Source of the DNA: Prunus persica
Lineage: Eukaryota > Streptophyta > Magnoliopsida > Rosales > Rosaceae
DNA: 64,000 nt
NCBI RefSeq assembly: GCF_000346465.2
Contig: NC_034015.1
Span: 17,841,510-17,905,509, forward strand
Direction of reading: 5' to 3'
In this document: piece by piece, positions 15,508 to 34,489 of the stretch
How positions within the stretch are numbered: the stretch's first letter is position 1
Layout: every line of letters begins with the position of its first letter
Made by a program: the position numbers and the translations under genes
The notes under the pieces: generated by a model
Told to the model about the DNA's origin: nothing
Database searches by the model: none
Seen by the model: only the letters and a program-made list of their open reading frames with translations

Positions 15508-16639
15508 TTTTAAGAAGGTTTCGAAGAAAGTCTTAAGAAAACTAAAGTTTCAAAAAAATGAAGGAAGTTAAGTTGAAACGCTGTTGCTCCAATCAAGTTT
15601 TGCAAAGGCAATATCTATAGGAGGAAATATGGCTACAGTTTTTCAGGATCCCAATATCTTTTCGGATCCCCATATTCTCTTTTTCTTTCCCAGATTTCAA
15701 AACTTCACGTGGCCTCCATTAATGTTTGTCGGCACTTTCGGCGTTTTCAAAGTATTATTTTCGTCAAAAGCCGATCTTGCTTTGCGGATTTCACGGAGCT
15801 ATTTTTTTCAAAAGCATCCCGAGAATCTCGCAATTTTCTTATGGTTAATTTGAAATTCACCGGTTCTACCTATTCCTCTTATTTGTGTATAAATGTGTTA
15901 CTAACGAAATTTTCTTTGCAGAAGACATCCGGTTTTCTCCATACCTAGTGATGCGATATCTACTTATTTTTCTTATCAGTGAGCACTCAATATGCCCGAG
16001 AAGCAAGACTATCTCTGATCATCCATTCAGGAAGCGAGACTATCCCTGATCACGTTTTCGCTGCATTAGGGAACTGTGAAGGCGACCTTATGCTCCAATC
16101 TCCTGAGGTCCGTCTAGACTAGGAGAAATGAGAGCTTGTTGTTTGCTCCCACCAGCTTCCTTCCTTGATTGCTTACCTTACCTTGCAATCAATATCACAA
16201 TTTTTGTATTTTTTTCTTTCTTCTTATAACCCTCTGTTCATAAGGGATTTTATTTCTTTAGAATGAACATCCGAAGAAAGAATCCATGCAGTGATCCTAA
16301 CTCTGAGGGTTATTTGTTTTAACAGAGGCAAAAGAATTGTGATTTTTGCTCTTGCAAGATATAACTAGATCATCAAGCGCTACATTATATTTACTGGGCC
16401 GATACGAGCTTGAATGATACTTGAGAAAAGTTTCTCCCACCTAAGGATGTAAGCAATACTTGTGTGTTATTTTATGCTTATATACTTATTTGATATTTTA
16501 TCTTGAAAGGTAACCAAATAGGGAGATAAGTCTGTTCCAAAAGAATGACTTGTATGTATCCATGAATTATTAATGCAAATTTTACAGATTGCAAGTTAGA
16601 TACATTGATAATACACTGCACAGATTAAAGTCCCATAAG

Positions 16640-16860
16640 AATAGAATATGGGTATAGCAGTGATCAATATGATGCACGCCTGTTGCGTAGCAAATGATGT
16701 GGATTGAAGTCCCGAAAGGACAATCCTTTGACATGTCAATATTGATATTGTGCACGCCTAATGCGTAGCAAATTGTATGGGTTAAAGTCCCAGAAATTAA
16801 TTGACATGTATGTATTAATCTGTGGCATGCCTGCAGCATGACAGATATATGGGTTCTAAA
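16640..16860. repeat. Short tandem repeat in LTR element interior
   Basis: Three degenerate units share a GCACGCCTGTTGCGTAGCAAAT core followed by TGGATTGAAGTCCCG-like sequence, with a period of roughly 80 bp. Non-coding; role unknown. Confidence 0.65.
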
Positions 16861-18220
16861 TGTTCCAACTCCCTAAATAGAGATTATCCACGCCCTACTG
16901 TAAAATAACGCTCCATTGGAGGTTATAATCCACATTCTCACATAATAAAAGCCCCATGAAGTGGCTTGGGTACCCAAAAGCAAAGAAATGCTTATGATTG
17001 ATGCATGCACGTGCAAATGAGAATGATGGGATCATAAATTGATGAATGACAATTTTTAGTTTTAGAGTAGCTACTCAAATCATCAATGGGCTGTGTTAAT
17101 TGGAACCACGTTCAATTATTAAATGTCGACAATATCATTGGCCAAAATGGAATGAGGTAATTCCATTATAGATGAGAATGAACGTGAAAGAACAAACCCA
17201 CAGTACGAACCCCAAAAGATGTTAATATTGAAAGTTATACTTGGGTGTTCGGAATAGAAGGGAATATACCTACTTTGTATGACACAATATTTTTGGCATA
17301 AATAAGGAACGTTGGATTTTCTCCATATTTATAGATTCAATTGTGCCCCTTTATTGCACATTTACGGAGACCAACATATTATCTTTAAGGGGTATTAAAT
17401 GCACAGAGCATATTGCCAGAAGCGATTCCCTAAAGATGTATAAATAGCTGGATTAAAGCTATATAATGTGTCATAAAGTTTAATCCCTTTAAACAAAATC
17501 CTTGAAAGGATTGAAATTGCATGAAGCAAGTCCCTGAAGGACATGTGCCTGAAGCACAAAATCTGTACTCAATACTAATGTGCATAAATTGTCTCAGTGA
17601 GTACATGGATTATAATGTGTTTGCAACACATTAAAGCTTTTGAAGAGTTCAAGAAATATTTGTCTCGACTTAAGGATCGAGCATTATGCCAACGAGATTC
17701 TTGCTTATACTAAGAAAGTATTGAAGCATTTTTATGAGGATTATCCGTTGAACACTTTAATGATTTTCCGGAAGTATATTGGACCGGACATCATATTTTC
17801 CAGATAGGGCTCAACTCCATCACCATCATTTTGGGATGATGTGAGGTATATTTGATGCTATCTCCGCATAACACCATGTACGGGCATATTCTTTCAAGTG
17901 AACTTACAAATAGCCCAAGTTTTGTTAGAAACGCGGACTCTGAAAATTTCTATGATTTACATAGAGATAGATCACTGAAAATATATTTACTTACTCAACT
18001 ACGAGAATTATTAATGGCTATATCCTCCACTCACTCCGAAAGATTCTCACTCCAAAGGATAGTCATGAAGACATCAGGGGGAGATATTCATCAGGGGGAG
18101 CATCCAGAACTATGCTGCACTGATTACTGTAATCTTCTTCATTCCATCAGTTTTCTACCTCATTGGGTTTTCTTCAAGCAAATCTTTAATGATGCAACCG
18201 ACATGTCATTTGTGGTCTCC

Positions 18221-18229
18221 AAGGGGGAG
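18221..18229 (+). other. Polypurine tract
   Basis: AAGGGGGAG lies immediately before the right LTR, the expected plus-strand priming site for reverse transcription. Confidence 0.85.
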
Positions 18230-18735
18230 TGTTGTAAATAATATTGGTGAAGCCCACATAAAGAGAAATGATGGAAGAAAAATGATGGTGTTGAGTATGG
18301 TAGTCAAAAGAAGAAATGATGGTGTTAGAAGTGGGATGATTAGTCAAAAGATGAAATTATAATGTTGGGGAGAAATCATTATGTCTCCATTAGAAGCCTT
18401 TTACTTTGCCTATAAATAGGCTTGCTCATTCACTTATAAGATACACCAAATGAAGAGAAGAAAGAGTGAGGAAAGAAAGAAAGGAAGAGAAGGAAGAAAG
18501 AGGGTGAGTAAGTAGAGAGAAAAATAGAGTGGAGAGAAATTTCTCCAAGAGAGAAAAATTAGTGAGCCACATATATTGTAAACACTAAAGTTGTAGCCTT
18601 ATTATTTTACATAGTGGAAAAGTTACTACTGCTGCTCTCCGGGGACGTAGGCATAGCCGAACCTCGTTAAATACTGTGTCTCATCTACTTTACGTGCAGC
18701 TCAATATTCGCACATATCCCAGTTATTTTACAACA
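18230..18735 (+). repeat. 3' LTR
   Basis: 506 bp, five substitutions from the 5' LTR, followed by the target duplication ATACT. Confidence 0.95.
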
Positions 18736-18740
18736 ATACT

Positions 18741-20619
18741 AGATTTATTGCTCAAAATCCTTCTGTGAAAACAGCCAATTCTTAATGCTTAATATATGGA
18801 CCACATGATCCTATGGTACCACGTGCTACCCTATCTGTGGCTTCCATTCCAGGGGTGAAGCCAATGAATTAAACAAGCAAACACCATTCTGATTGAAACC
18901 CAACTGAGCCATGGACCATCCATAAGTGAGTCTGAAAATTCTACACAAGGCATATGTGCATTTTTGGGTCCACCATTCTTGGTTGTATTGTGCTGTTCTT
19001 TTGCTGATAAATTGAAGGTCGGCTGGTCCACTGATTTTTTCTAGTCATTCCCTCGTATGACTATTTGGTCTAGTCACACCAATTTTCCACTTGATTTAAA
19101 ACTTTGAATAGATGATAATTCATATATGTTAAGAATCCTTCAGTAACTATTTTATGTTACATACTTCTAATTTTGGTCATTTAATTATATTCATTAAACG
19201 TGTTAGTAGTTTCTTAAATGTCATTTAAGAACCTACTGATAAGTCATCTTATTTTAAATTTTGTTTCATTTAGAAAAGAAAAATGAATAATAAGTTACAT
19301 CAGATCTTGCTGATGATGGTAATTAATATGAAATCATTAATCACTTTTTTAAGTTAAGAGAAAACAAAATTCTCTCAAGAAAAAGTCGGGAAAACGAATT
19401 ATATATCACATTTGCACTTGTGTACGTTGTTATCAGTTAATTAATGGTACAAAATATCTACGAAAAGAATAGTCCTGCAACAATCTTTTTTTATGAGAAT
19501 TTTGCCCCTCTCAACTTGTAACGGTGAAAAAGAGAGGACAGCCACAAAAACTATTTTGCCACTGAAAATTCCGAGGTCGTCATCTCCATGTCATGGAACA
19601 CACTCTCATCACAACCAACGGTGTCTCTTTCTTTCTCCCTGGTATTAATTTCCAACCCACATTTTCTGCATTGACAATAATACTATTATCCTCATTATAC
19701 ATGAGCAATTTCAGAAACTTTCTCAGGTGTACATGCTTGACCAATACTGCTTAGCGTATAACCCTGACCTTTTTGATGCATAAAGCTCTAAAGTTTATAA
19801 CTTTTTGCTTCTTAAATTCCTTTCATCTTCTTTGCTAGAAAACCCAGTTGGCCAATTTCCTGATTATACTTGTCCTTTGGGGGGGAAATAAGTTTTTTCC
19901 CAAAAGGGTTCTTTGGGTTTAAGTCACAAATGCTGTGTTACTGTTTTAATCTAGTAAGAGAGAGTAGAAATTTCTGGGTCTAACTTCTGGTTCAGTTCTT
20001 TGGATTAAGGCAATGGCTGCACTGTTAGTTGTCTTTTCATCTGGAATCAAACTTCTAAAGGTTTCTTTTCCTTTTTTCACTGTTTTTTTCCCCTTGGTCG
20101 AATTCTCTTTTTTGATGAAGTTGGTGGAATTCTATTTTACTGTTAAGTGTTGCTAGAATATGCATATTGGTGTGAGCCCATAATTGTGTCCGTATTAAAC
20201 GCTCTTCCTTTTTCCTCAAAGTAGAAATTCTTTCCTCACAAGCTGCTTTTTACTTTCATTTTGTGTCTGTTGTCTCTTCATGGGTCTGATTAGTTGGTAA
20301 TTTAGCAGAAAACTCTAGTTTGTGAGCTCAACTTATCATTTGTCTGTTTATGTTTCATGATTAGATCTAGTTATTAGTGGGAGTTTCTAATTATTTATCT
20401 ACTTCTTGTGGAGTTTATGATGTTGACCTTACGTGTACATACTCTTTCAGCACCTAGTTGTTCTCTTCATGTTACTGGATGAAATTCTTAGTTGCTTGCT
20501 TATTTTTCGGTGTTTCTTAACTATGCCAGTGTATGAGTTTGAAGTCCAGTTGATTCTACCGCTTTCTGGGTGGCTGGTTTGCTTCCTTTGCAAAGCAAGT
20601 TGAAAATTGGGGGTTTACG
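18741..20619. other. GLR B upstream/promoter region
   Basis: From about 19480 the sequence is shared with the upstream regions of D (from about 45065) and F (from about 55365). Conserved stretches such as the one around 19850-20050 suggest a promoter and a long 5' leader. About 570 bp (roughly 18970-19540) are missing from the F copy. A (T)-rich leader runs to the single in-frame ATG at 20620. I cannot fix a TATA box or leader introns with confidence. Confidence 0.5.
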
Positions 20620-24135
<3,516 letters not shown>

Positions 24136-24488
24136 TCAGAAGTTCTGATTCCGAGCCATCCCACACCAATTATAACTTCATGGGTCGTCTTCTGATATGA
24201 ATTAGGTTAGAAGCTTATGCATACACAGCTCATGTCATTACATATTCAATTTCATGCTGCATTACTCTTTTATGGGAATACTTTGACAAAGCTCTTTGTG
24301 AAGTGTACCAAATTTTTAATAGAAAGATGATGAAATTCACTAATTATTTGTGTGCTTGGTGGGTAATTCTGCATGAAATGAAACCCAACCAAGAAAAGAA
24401 TAAAAAACTAATAAAAAAAACTTTAAGATCTATTCATCTCAGTGTATAATTTTTACACTGATCCTCCCTCTAGGAACAGGATCGAGCT
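24136..24488. other. Convergent spacer: GLR B 3' UTR region and NRPA2 remnant end
   Basis: AT-rich, nearly identical to 59953-60304 downstream of F. It should include the gene B 3' UTR and poly(A) region. No gene seen. Confidence 0.6.
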
Positions 24489-25665
24489 TCAAATACTTAG
24501 CTGGAGGGTCATTTTTATGCACATAGCTGCTAACTCAGCAGCTAAGTATTTGAAGACATAGGGTATTGCAACTGTCTCCATCCCTTTATTCGTATCAGAA
24601 GCATGACAGAAGACCTTGGGAGGTCTTACAGGGGGCAGTCCCTTAACTGCACGTGCAACCCGTTTCTCTGGCTTGATGACTGAGGGTGTTAGGATGCTTC
24701 CACATGTGGAACATACAGCAGCAATGTGATAATCAGAACATGTATGAAGCCTATCATGCAATAGATAGGCTGCCCCATGCGCAAGCAACGAGTCTCGTTC
24801 TATTTCACCAAAACATATACCTCCACCTCCCTTTCATCCCTTGATGGGCTGGCTGGTGATCTGATCTACCATACCAGTGGAATGAACCTGCACGCCAATT
24901 TGGAGTGGCATGTAAGGAAACCGATAAACGAAATTGGAGAAATATACATGCAAAATTATACTGAGAAAATCTTAAACTTGTCTGAAACCATATGTTGTAG
25001 TCGTTGATAATAAACAGGACCAATAAAGATCTCACATGTCAGTTCGGTTCCATAAACCCCACTGTACAACACCTCTAAACCATAGTAGTTAAACCCTTTA
25101 ACATTTCACCAAGTTCATCAACAAGGGTTTTGGATTTTGGTTGAGTGTTTTCATTAGCCTTCTTTGAATTAGCAAACGGTCAACATATTCTCCATGCACA
25201 GACTATTATTTCAAGAAGTTCAATGGACTCTGCTGTGCAATACTTTATCAAAATGCAAATTTATGTCCTAGTATTTATGCTCATCCAGTAATTAAAACTT
25301 AACTCTATAACCCAAGAGCAGCAACTAATAGTTAACTTTTATTTTCCAGAAACTTCCCAAAAATCCTGTTATCTGAATTTCCCTTTCCAGCAACTCGATG
25401 GCAATCGAGATTTATTCGTCTAAAGTCCTATTTGAACATTTCCAAATCCTAATAAACTCTCACATTTTCCCTAACCATTGCACAAATTAGCCTTCCATCA
25501 CTTTATTACTGCTGCAATACAACAGTTCTGTACCTTCTTCGCATCTATAGCAACATAGTCAACGATAACATCCTCTGAACCTTTTTATTTGACGGCATGT
25601 TGCTCATTATTTACCTCATTATAGATGCTATAATATTCTTCATCTGGTTTTATTGTCCGAAATTT
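24489..25665 (-). pseudogene. NRPA2 (RNA polymerase I second-largest subunit) 3' fragment, copy 1
   Basis: The last exon (up to about 24887, stop at 24489) encodes the C-terminal end of the Pol I second subunit: FGEIERDSLLAHGAAYLLHD, the zinc-site CSTCGSILTPS and KGMETVAIPYVFKYLAAELA. Further exon sequence at about 24995-25200 encodes [20 protein letters not shown](K) and SLHGEYVD pieces, but in different frames because single bases are missing. A last scrap at about 25550-25665 corresponds to the VDYVTID / EEYYSIYNE exon. The intervening exon (FSSRHGQKG) and everything upstream are gone. It lies tail-to-tail with gene B. It is a non-functional remnant carried along in the segmental duplication. 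Confidence 0.88.
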
Positions 25666-25968
25666 AACTTTTGTTTTTTGGCCTACCTCCTTAATTTAAT
25701 ATATGTAATTAAGTAATATGTTAGCCTTTTTTAATTACTTTAATTAGTGATTACGTTTTAAACAACAAATTGAATAATTAAATTAAATTAATTAACTAAT
25801 CGGGTTTAATTTAAATCACAGAGCTCAAGAGCCCCAAAGCCCAAAGCTAACCTTTTCATTAATTAAAAATATATACATATATTAACCATTGAACACATAA
25901 TTCTCACATATTATTGAATAAAAATGATATATACTAAAAGAAAATCACCTTAATTGCTTTTAAAAAAT
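25666..25968. other. AT-rich spacer repeated at window end
   Basis: No gene. The same sequence, with few changes, occurs at about 63705-64000, so this is the right edge of the duplicated block. It stops exactly where the palindrome array begins, and the window's last bases (AAAAATAGT) look like the beginning of a second array. Confidence 0.65.
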
Positions 25969-26181
25969 AGTATAGCCGCGCGGCTATACTTTTTTAAAAA
26001 AAAAACGTGTGCTACTGGTTTGACGCTTAAGCGCTGGACTGGTCTGTGTACATGCATATATAGTATAGCCGACCGGCTATACTAGATTCTTTTTTGAATT
26101 TTTTAAGAAATAGTATAGCCGCGCGGCTATACTCATTTTCCCACTTTTTTTTCAAAAATAGTGTAGCCGTTCGGCTTTACT
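25969..26181. repeat. Array of four 22-bp palindromes upstream of GLR C
   Basis: Four copies of half-site AGTATAGCCG followed by its reverse complement CGGCTATACT start at 25969, 26062, 26112 and 26160. The first and third have a perfectly symmetrical CGCG centre. The second has an AC centre step. The fourth has GTGTAG and CTTTAC changes. Spacing is 93, 50 and 48 bp. Each is bordered by A- or T-rich runs. The copies could be binding sites for a dimeric protein, DNA or RNA hairpins, or the remains of a small transposable element family. I do not recognise it. It ends about 48 bp before the gene C promoter TATA box. Confidence 0.85.
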
Positions 26182-26228
26182 CATTTGACACGTGGCACCC
26201 TGGCCTTGGCCAGTGTAGCTTGGGTGCT

Positions 26229-26235
26229 TATATAA
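26229..26235 (+). promoter_or_regulatory. Putative TATA box of GLR C
   Basis: TATATAA in the block shared with genes A and E. In C the leader-intron donor has been lost: AATAATGTAAGC in A is AATAATTAAGC here, around 26293-26300. Confidence 0.5.
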
Positions 26236-26472
26236 TCTCGTTTGCTTGTTCTTGCTTTTGCATATACATATTTGTCTTCAGTTGAGAGCAAATAATTAAG
26301 CTTCATTATTTTTCTTTATGTCCTTCAAATTCATCTTTTTCGTATTGCTTTGTTAGATATTTAGCCAGCTTCATGCATGTGTTTTTGGAGCATGTTCCTT
26401 TATTTTTGTTGTTAATTACCCACTTCTCTTTCCCATTAGATATTTCGGTCCTTTTGCAGTGTGCAGACCACC

Positions 26473-29629
<3,157 letters not shown>

Positions 29630-29699
29630 TAAATCACCGTCGTTGTTAAAATATACAACGTCATCAACAAATACAAAACGACGTCTTTGTACTGCAAAA

Positions 29700-30560
29700 A
29701 GATCTAAAAAAGCAGTCGAGGATGAGAATAGACGACCAACTCTCTAAAAAAACCGTCGTTAAAAAGGAAAAATATGACACATATTAAGAGAACAAGGCCG
29801 CAAGATAGACATACAACGACGGAAATAAAAAACGACGCCGTTAAATATCATTTTCACGACAATAAAAAATTTGACGTCTTTAAATACATTAGAAGACGAC
29901 GTTATTGATACCTACTACGTCGCATATATAAAAACAGCCGTCGTAAAATTAATTTTCCACTTCGATTTTTCGATAAAAGATGACGTGGAAATAGTTGTCA
30001 GTGTCATTATTTACGACGTATGTATTTATTGAGTAGACGTTGAAAAACGAAACAACGTCGGTTACAAATATATGAGAGTCGTATTACAAAATTTATACGT
30101 CATATTTTCAGAAACAAACAACGACGATAAATATTAGACGTTGTTAAATAAAACAACATCGGAAAACAATAAAAACAGACGTGTTTAGTCTGCTAAAGTT
30201 CTAGAAAATAGTCGAGGATGAGAATAGACGACCAACTCAAACAAATCACCGTCGTTAAAAAGGAAAAATATGACACATGTTAAAAGAACAAGGCCGCAAG
30301 ATATACATACAACGACGACAACTAAAATTTTACGCCGTTAAATATAATTTACACGATAAGAAAAAATATGACGTCTTTAAATACATGAGAAGACGACGTT
30401 ATTGAAATATACTACGTCTCTTATTTACAAACAACCGTCGTGAAATAAATTTTCCACTTCGATTTTTCTAAAAAAGATGACGTGGAAATAGTTGTCAGTG
30501 TCATTATTTACGACGTATGTATTTATACAGTTGACGTTGAAATGCGAAACAACGTCGGTG
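29700..30560. repeat. Subterminal direct duplication in CACTA left arm
   Basis: About 350 bp at 29700-30050 recurs at about 30205-30560. Shared markers include GTCGAGGATGAGAATAGACG, ACAAGGCCGCAAGATA and AGATGACGTGGAAATAGTTG. Both copies are motif-rich and non-coding. Such subterminal arrays serve as TNPA-binding sites in En/Spm elements (family knowledge). Confidence 0.85.
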
Positions 30561-31130
30561 GCATTTATATAGTCGACGTTGTATTTATATCTATCATCAT
30601 CACGACGCACTTAATAATATAGACGACGTTGAACTTCTAAACAACGTCGGTTCCAAATAAATGAGAGCCGTATTACAGAACATATAGACGGCGTTGATTA
30701 TGATGAGAGCCGTATTACAAATAACGTCGTTTAATTGTTATTAGACGGCGGTTATAATGAATTTCCGTCGGAATTCATTTCGTTCCTCTTCGTTTATAAA
30801 AGAACTTGCGACGTGGAAAATGTATGATGACGTCGTATTTTTTAACGTTCAGATTATATATCTCGTTTTTTAGACGTCGGTATTATGGGATTGGAGTCGT
30901 GTTATTTTGAATTACATGGCGGTTCTTAATCCTTCCCCGACGTGATATCCTGAATAATTGCTTCACAATTGCGTCGTGGTTCTTCATTGTTACGTTGCTT
31001 TAAGACGTCGGTAAATATGCTGAATAACTGGCTCACAATAACGTCGTGTTTTATTTGAACGTAGAAAGTGAAGAAATCACATTACAATATATTACAAAAT
31101 TAATGTCATACACTGCCAATTACATAAGCA

Positions 31131-34100
31131 TCATTCAATCCATATATCTTCACACCCATCTCGAATATTTTGACCGCCTAACTCACCCACCAGTTCATCA
31201 AATGTGTCAACATTTGGCATCCCTCTAGTAAATGGCTCACACTCAATTATCACATCACCTAAGACTTCATCACCAATAACATCATTATATTCTCTATTAG
31301 GCATTGATAACACTACCGACCAACCACGATGCATCGGGTCGTCAACAAAAAATATTTGTTTGACTTGAGAAGCCAAAACAAATTGGTCATTCCTATGTCC
31401 AATTTTACTCAAATCTACAAGGGTAAATCCAAGTTCGTCGACTACAAGACCAGAACTATCTATCCAATCACACCTAAAGACTGGGATTGTAAACTTTTGG
31501 TAGTCAAGGTCCCAAATTTCTTGAATGACACCATAGAAACCCATATTTGAGAGAATTGGGTTTTTATCCTTGGCACTAGCAACTTGCATGGTATGTGCAA
31601 GTAAATAAACTCCACTATTTTGAGTTGTCCGCACATCATCTTGTGCCTTGATATTGAATTTAATACCTTTAATAAGATAGCTCCTATATAATGGCACTGA
31701 CATGTTTGGACCAGCTGCTAGCCACCTTAAATTTTCTGATACGCCATGATTGTCTTCCTCAAGTTCACTTTGAACCTGCAAATTAATCATATCTTAATTC
31801 AATCTAACATATAAATAAGAAGAAAATTAAAAGAGAAATATGTTATTCAACAATATATACCTTGAAGCGTAGCCATTGAATGAAAGTGCTATTGTGCTTA
31901 TCCTGCAGCCACTTTGTTCTCTTTCTAAATTTTGGATAAGCAGTCTTGATGTGAATCATATGTTGCCTACATGACACGAAAAATTCAAGCATTACGGTCC
32001 TAAATATAGAAGATAAACATAAGAAATAATTTAAAATGGAAACTTAAAGAATAAAGCTCATACGTACTCGATATAAGGTAGGACTTCCTCCGTATTCTCC
32101 AAGACATATAGATGTGCTTGATTCAACAGGTCCTGATCAACTACGCTCACTGTGCAACCTGATAATGGCTTTGAAAGTCCCATCTTTTGGCTTGAAGGCA
32201 CTCCAACTGTACTAACATCAGATAAATGCTGAGTACAACACTCTACCGCTTCTTCAGCTATATACCGCTCAGCAATGCAACCTTCGGGACGAGTACGATT
32301 CTGAACATACCCCTTCAGCACTTTCATATATCTTTCAAACGGATACATCCACCTAAAATATACTGGCCCACATAGACGAACTTCTCTGACAAGATGTACT
32401 ACTAGATGAACCATGATATCAAAGAATGAAGGGGGAAAGTACTTCTCAAGCAAACACAGAGTAACTACTACATCTTCTTCCAACTTATCTAGCTTGGAAA
32501 CATCAACAGTCTTTGCACATATAGCATTGAAGAAGAAGCACAAACGCGTTATTGCATACCTTGCAGGCTTCTCCAAAACAGAACGAATTGCCACAGGGAG
32601 CAATTGTTGCATTAAGGTATGACAATCATGTGATTTAAGGCCAAGAAGTCTTGAATCTTGTAAAGATACAAGATTTTTAATATTTGAAGAATAACCTTCA
32701 GGGACCTTCATACCATAGAAAGAATTGCAAACCTCTCTCTTCTCTGCTCTTGACAAATTCCAAGGCCCAAGAGGCAAACGAGTACGTCTTTCTCCATACT
32801 CGGGTTGCAAATCAGTTTTGACCCCCATGTTCAATAAATCTAATCGAGCAGCAATCCCATCTTTATTTTTTCCAGGGATCTCCAGCAATGTACCAATGAT
32901 ACTATCGCAAACATTCTTCTCAATGTGCATAACATCTAGGGCATGCCTTACAGGAAGGTATTTCCAATACTCGAGATCAAAGAATATTGATTTCTTCTTC
33001 CAACAAACTCTGTCACCATTTTCAACCATATGCAGCACTTCTTCTCCGGTTAATGGCTCGGGAGGTATGCCATATTCAGGTTTCCCATTAAAAGCTGCAC
33101 GTTGCCTCCTATATGGATGATTGATTGGTAACCATTTTCTATGCCCAATGTAACAAATTTTGTGGCCATTTTTCAACCTGTGACTAGGTGTATCATCGCC
33201 GCATATTGGACAAGCTTTATATCCTTTAACAACACAACCAGATAAGTTTTCATAGGCGGGGAAATCATTAATTGTCCACATTAATGCAGCTCTGAGTGTA
33301 AAGTATTCTCCATTATGTGCATCATACACTCCTCTAATCCCAACCCACAAGGATTTTAAATCATCAATCAAAGGCTCCAAGTAGACGTCTATATCATTTC
33401 CGGGTTGTTTAGGACCGGAAATCAATAAGGTTAATATCATGAACTTTCGTTTCATGCACAGCCATGGAGGGAGATTATATGTAACTAAGATAACCGGCCA
33501 ACAACTATATCTGCTACTTAGAGAACTGTGGGGATTGAATCCATCAGATGAAAGAGTCAATCTCAAGTTTCTCGGCTCATTACCAAACTCAGGCCATTTA
33601 TCATCAAGAAGTTTCCAAGACGGGGAATCCGCCGGATGAGACATCTGACCGTCAATTGATTTTCTAGCAGCATGCCACCAAGTCAAACTCTTAGCTGTCT
33701 CATGTGATTGAAACATCCTTTTAAACCTTGGAATTGGGGGAAAATACCACACCACCTTCGCTGGCACACCCTCTTTCAAGATTGAATCTTTGCCTTCCTT
33801 CCACCTTGAGATACCACAAGTAGGACAATTAGTTGAATCCTCATACTCCTTCCTATACAAGATGCAATCATTGGGGCATGCGTGCATTTTCTCATAACTC
33901 AGCCCCAATGCACACAAAGTCTTTTTAGCCTCATACATGGAGGTTGGTATTGTATTTCCTTCTGGAAGCAAATCGCCTTGAAGTATCAATAATTCTGTAA
34001 AACAGACATCACTCATCCCATGTTTTGCCTTCAAATTATACAACTTCACTAATGCCGATAACTTCGTGTACTTTCTACAACCAGGGTACACTGGTTGATC

Positions 34101-34469
34101 TCCATCCCCAATCACATTGGCAAACTCATACGGATCCGAACCAAAATCACCAAAATCATTATCATCCATATCAATTTCTTCAGACACAAAACTGTACCTA
34201 CTATGGCCATCATCTTCTTCAACATTTCTACTAGCATTAGTAGTTGCTTCCCAAGGTTCTCCGTGAAATGTCCAATTCTTATAGCTTTGGTCAATTCCAT
34301 TAAAGTATAAGTGATCCCTTATAATTCCAACCTCAAACAACTTCAAATTAACACATTTAACACATGGACAACGGATATGTGTTGTAGTTAGAAGATTTTC
34401 TATAGCAAAGTTCAAAAATGCTTCCACCCCAAATTCATATGCCTTCGATCTTCTATCCGATGCATCCAT
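31131..34469 (-). CDS. TNP2-type CACTA transposase, 3 exons, 1050 aa
   Basis: Catalyses cut-and-paste transposition of CACTA elements. Exons 34469-32068, 31966-31861 and 31775-31131 join in frame (GT-AG each) to 1050 residues. Residues ~1-75 are the transposase-associated domain with CPCVKC (34-39). The middle is the TNP2/Transposase_21 core (SSDGFNPHSS, HALDVMHIEKNVCDSIIGTL). It is followed by the DUF4218-like part (CGPVYFRWMYPFERYMKVLK, RPEGCIAERYIAEE). Exon 3 carries the DUF4216-like part (VFRCDWIDSSGLVVDELGFT). An upstream ATG (34480) in another frame encodes MDKSWMH, the usual start of this family, so the original N-terminus may have shifted by one base. The start used here is the first ATG in the long frame. 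No internal stop. Confidence 0.92.
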
Positions 34470-34489
34470 GACTTATCCATCTCCGACAC

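Larger units (their letters stand above)
12379..18735 (+). mobile_element. Non-autonomous LTR retrotransposon, 6357 bp, probably Ty1/copia-derived
   Basis: Two 506-bp LTRs (12379-12884 and 18230-18735) begin TGTTG and end CAACA, and are flanked by the 5-bp duplication ATACT (12374-12378, 18736-18740). A candidate primer-binding segment (GTTATCAGCACGA) follows the left LTR. The polypurine tract AAGGGGGAG (18221-18229) precedes the right LTR. The 5.35-kb interior has no gag-pol frame, only repeats, an antisense ORF, and a 3' part with ATCAGGGGGAG motifs typical of copia elements. It is LARD-like and needs proteins from elsewhere. The LTRs differ at five positions by eye (about 1%), so insertion was fairly recent. 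Confidence 0.93.

Noticed and set aside
33439..33639. Plus-strand frames across the CACTA TNP2 gene
   Set aside because: Complement of the transposase coding sequence, with no independent support.
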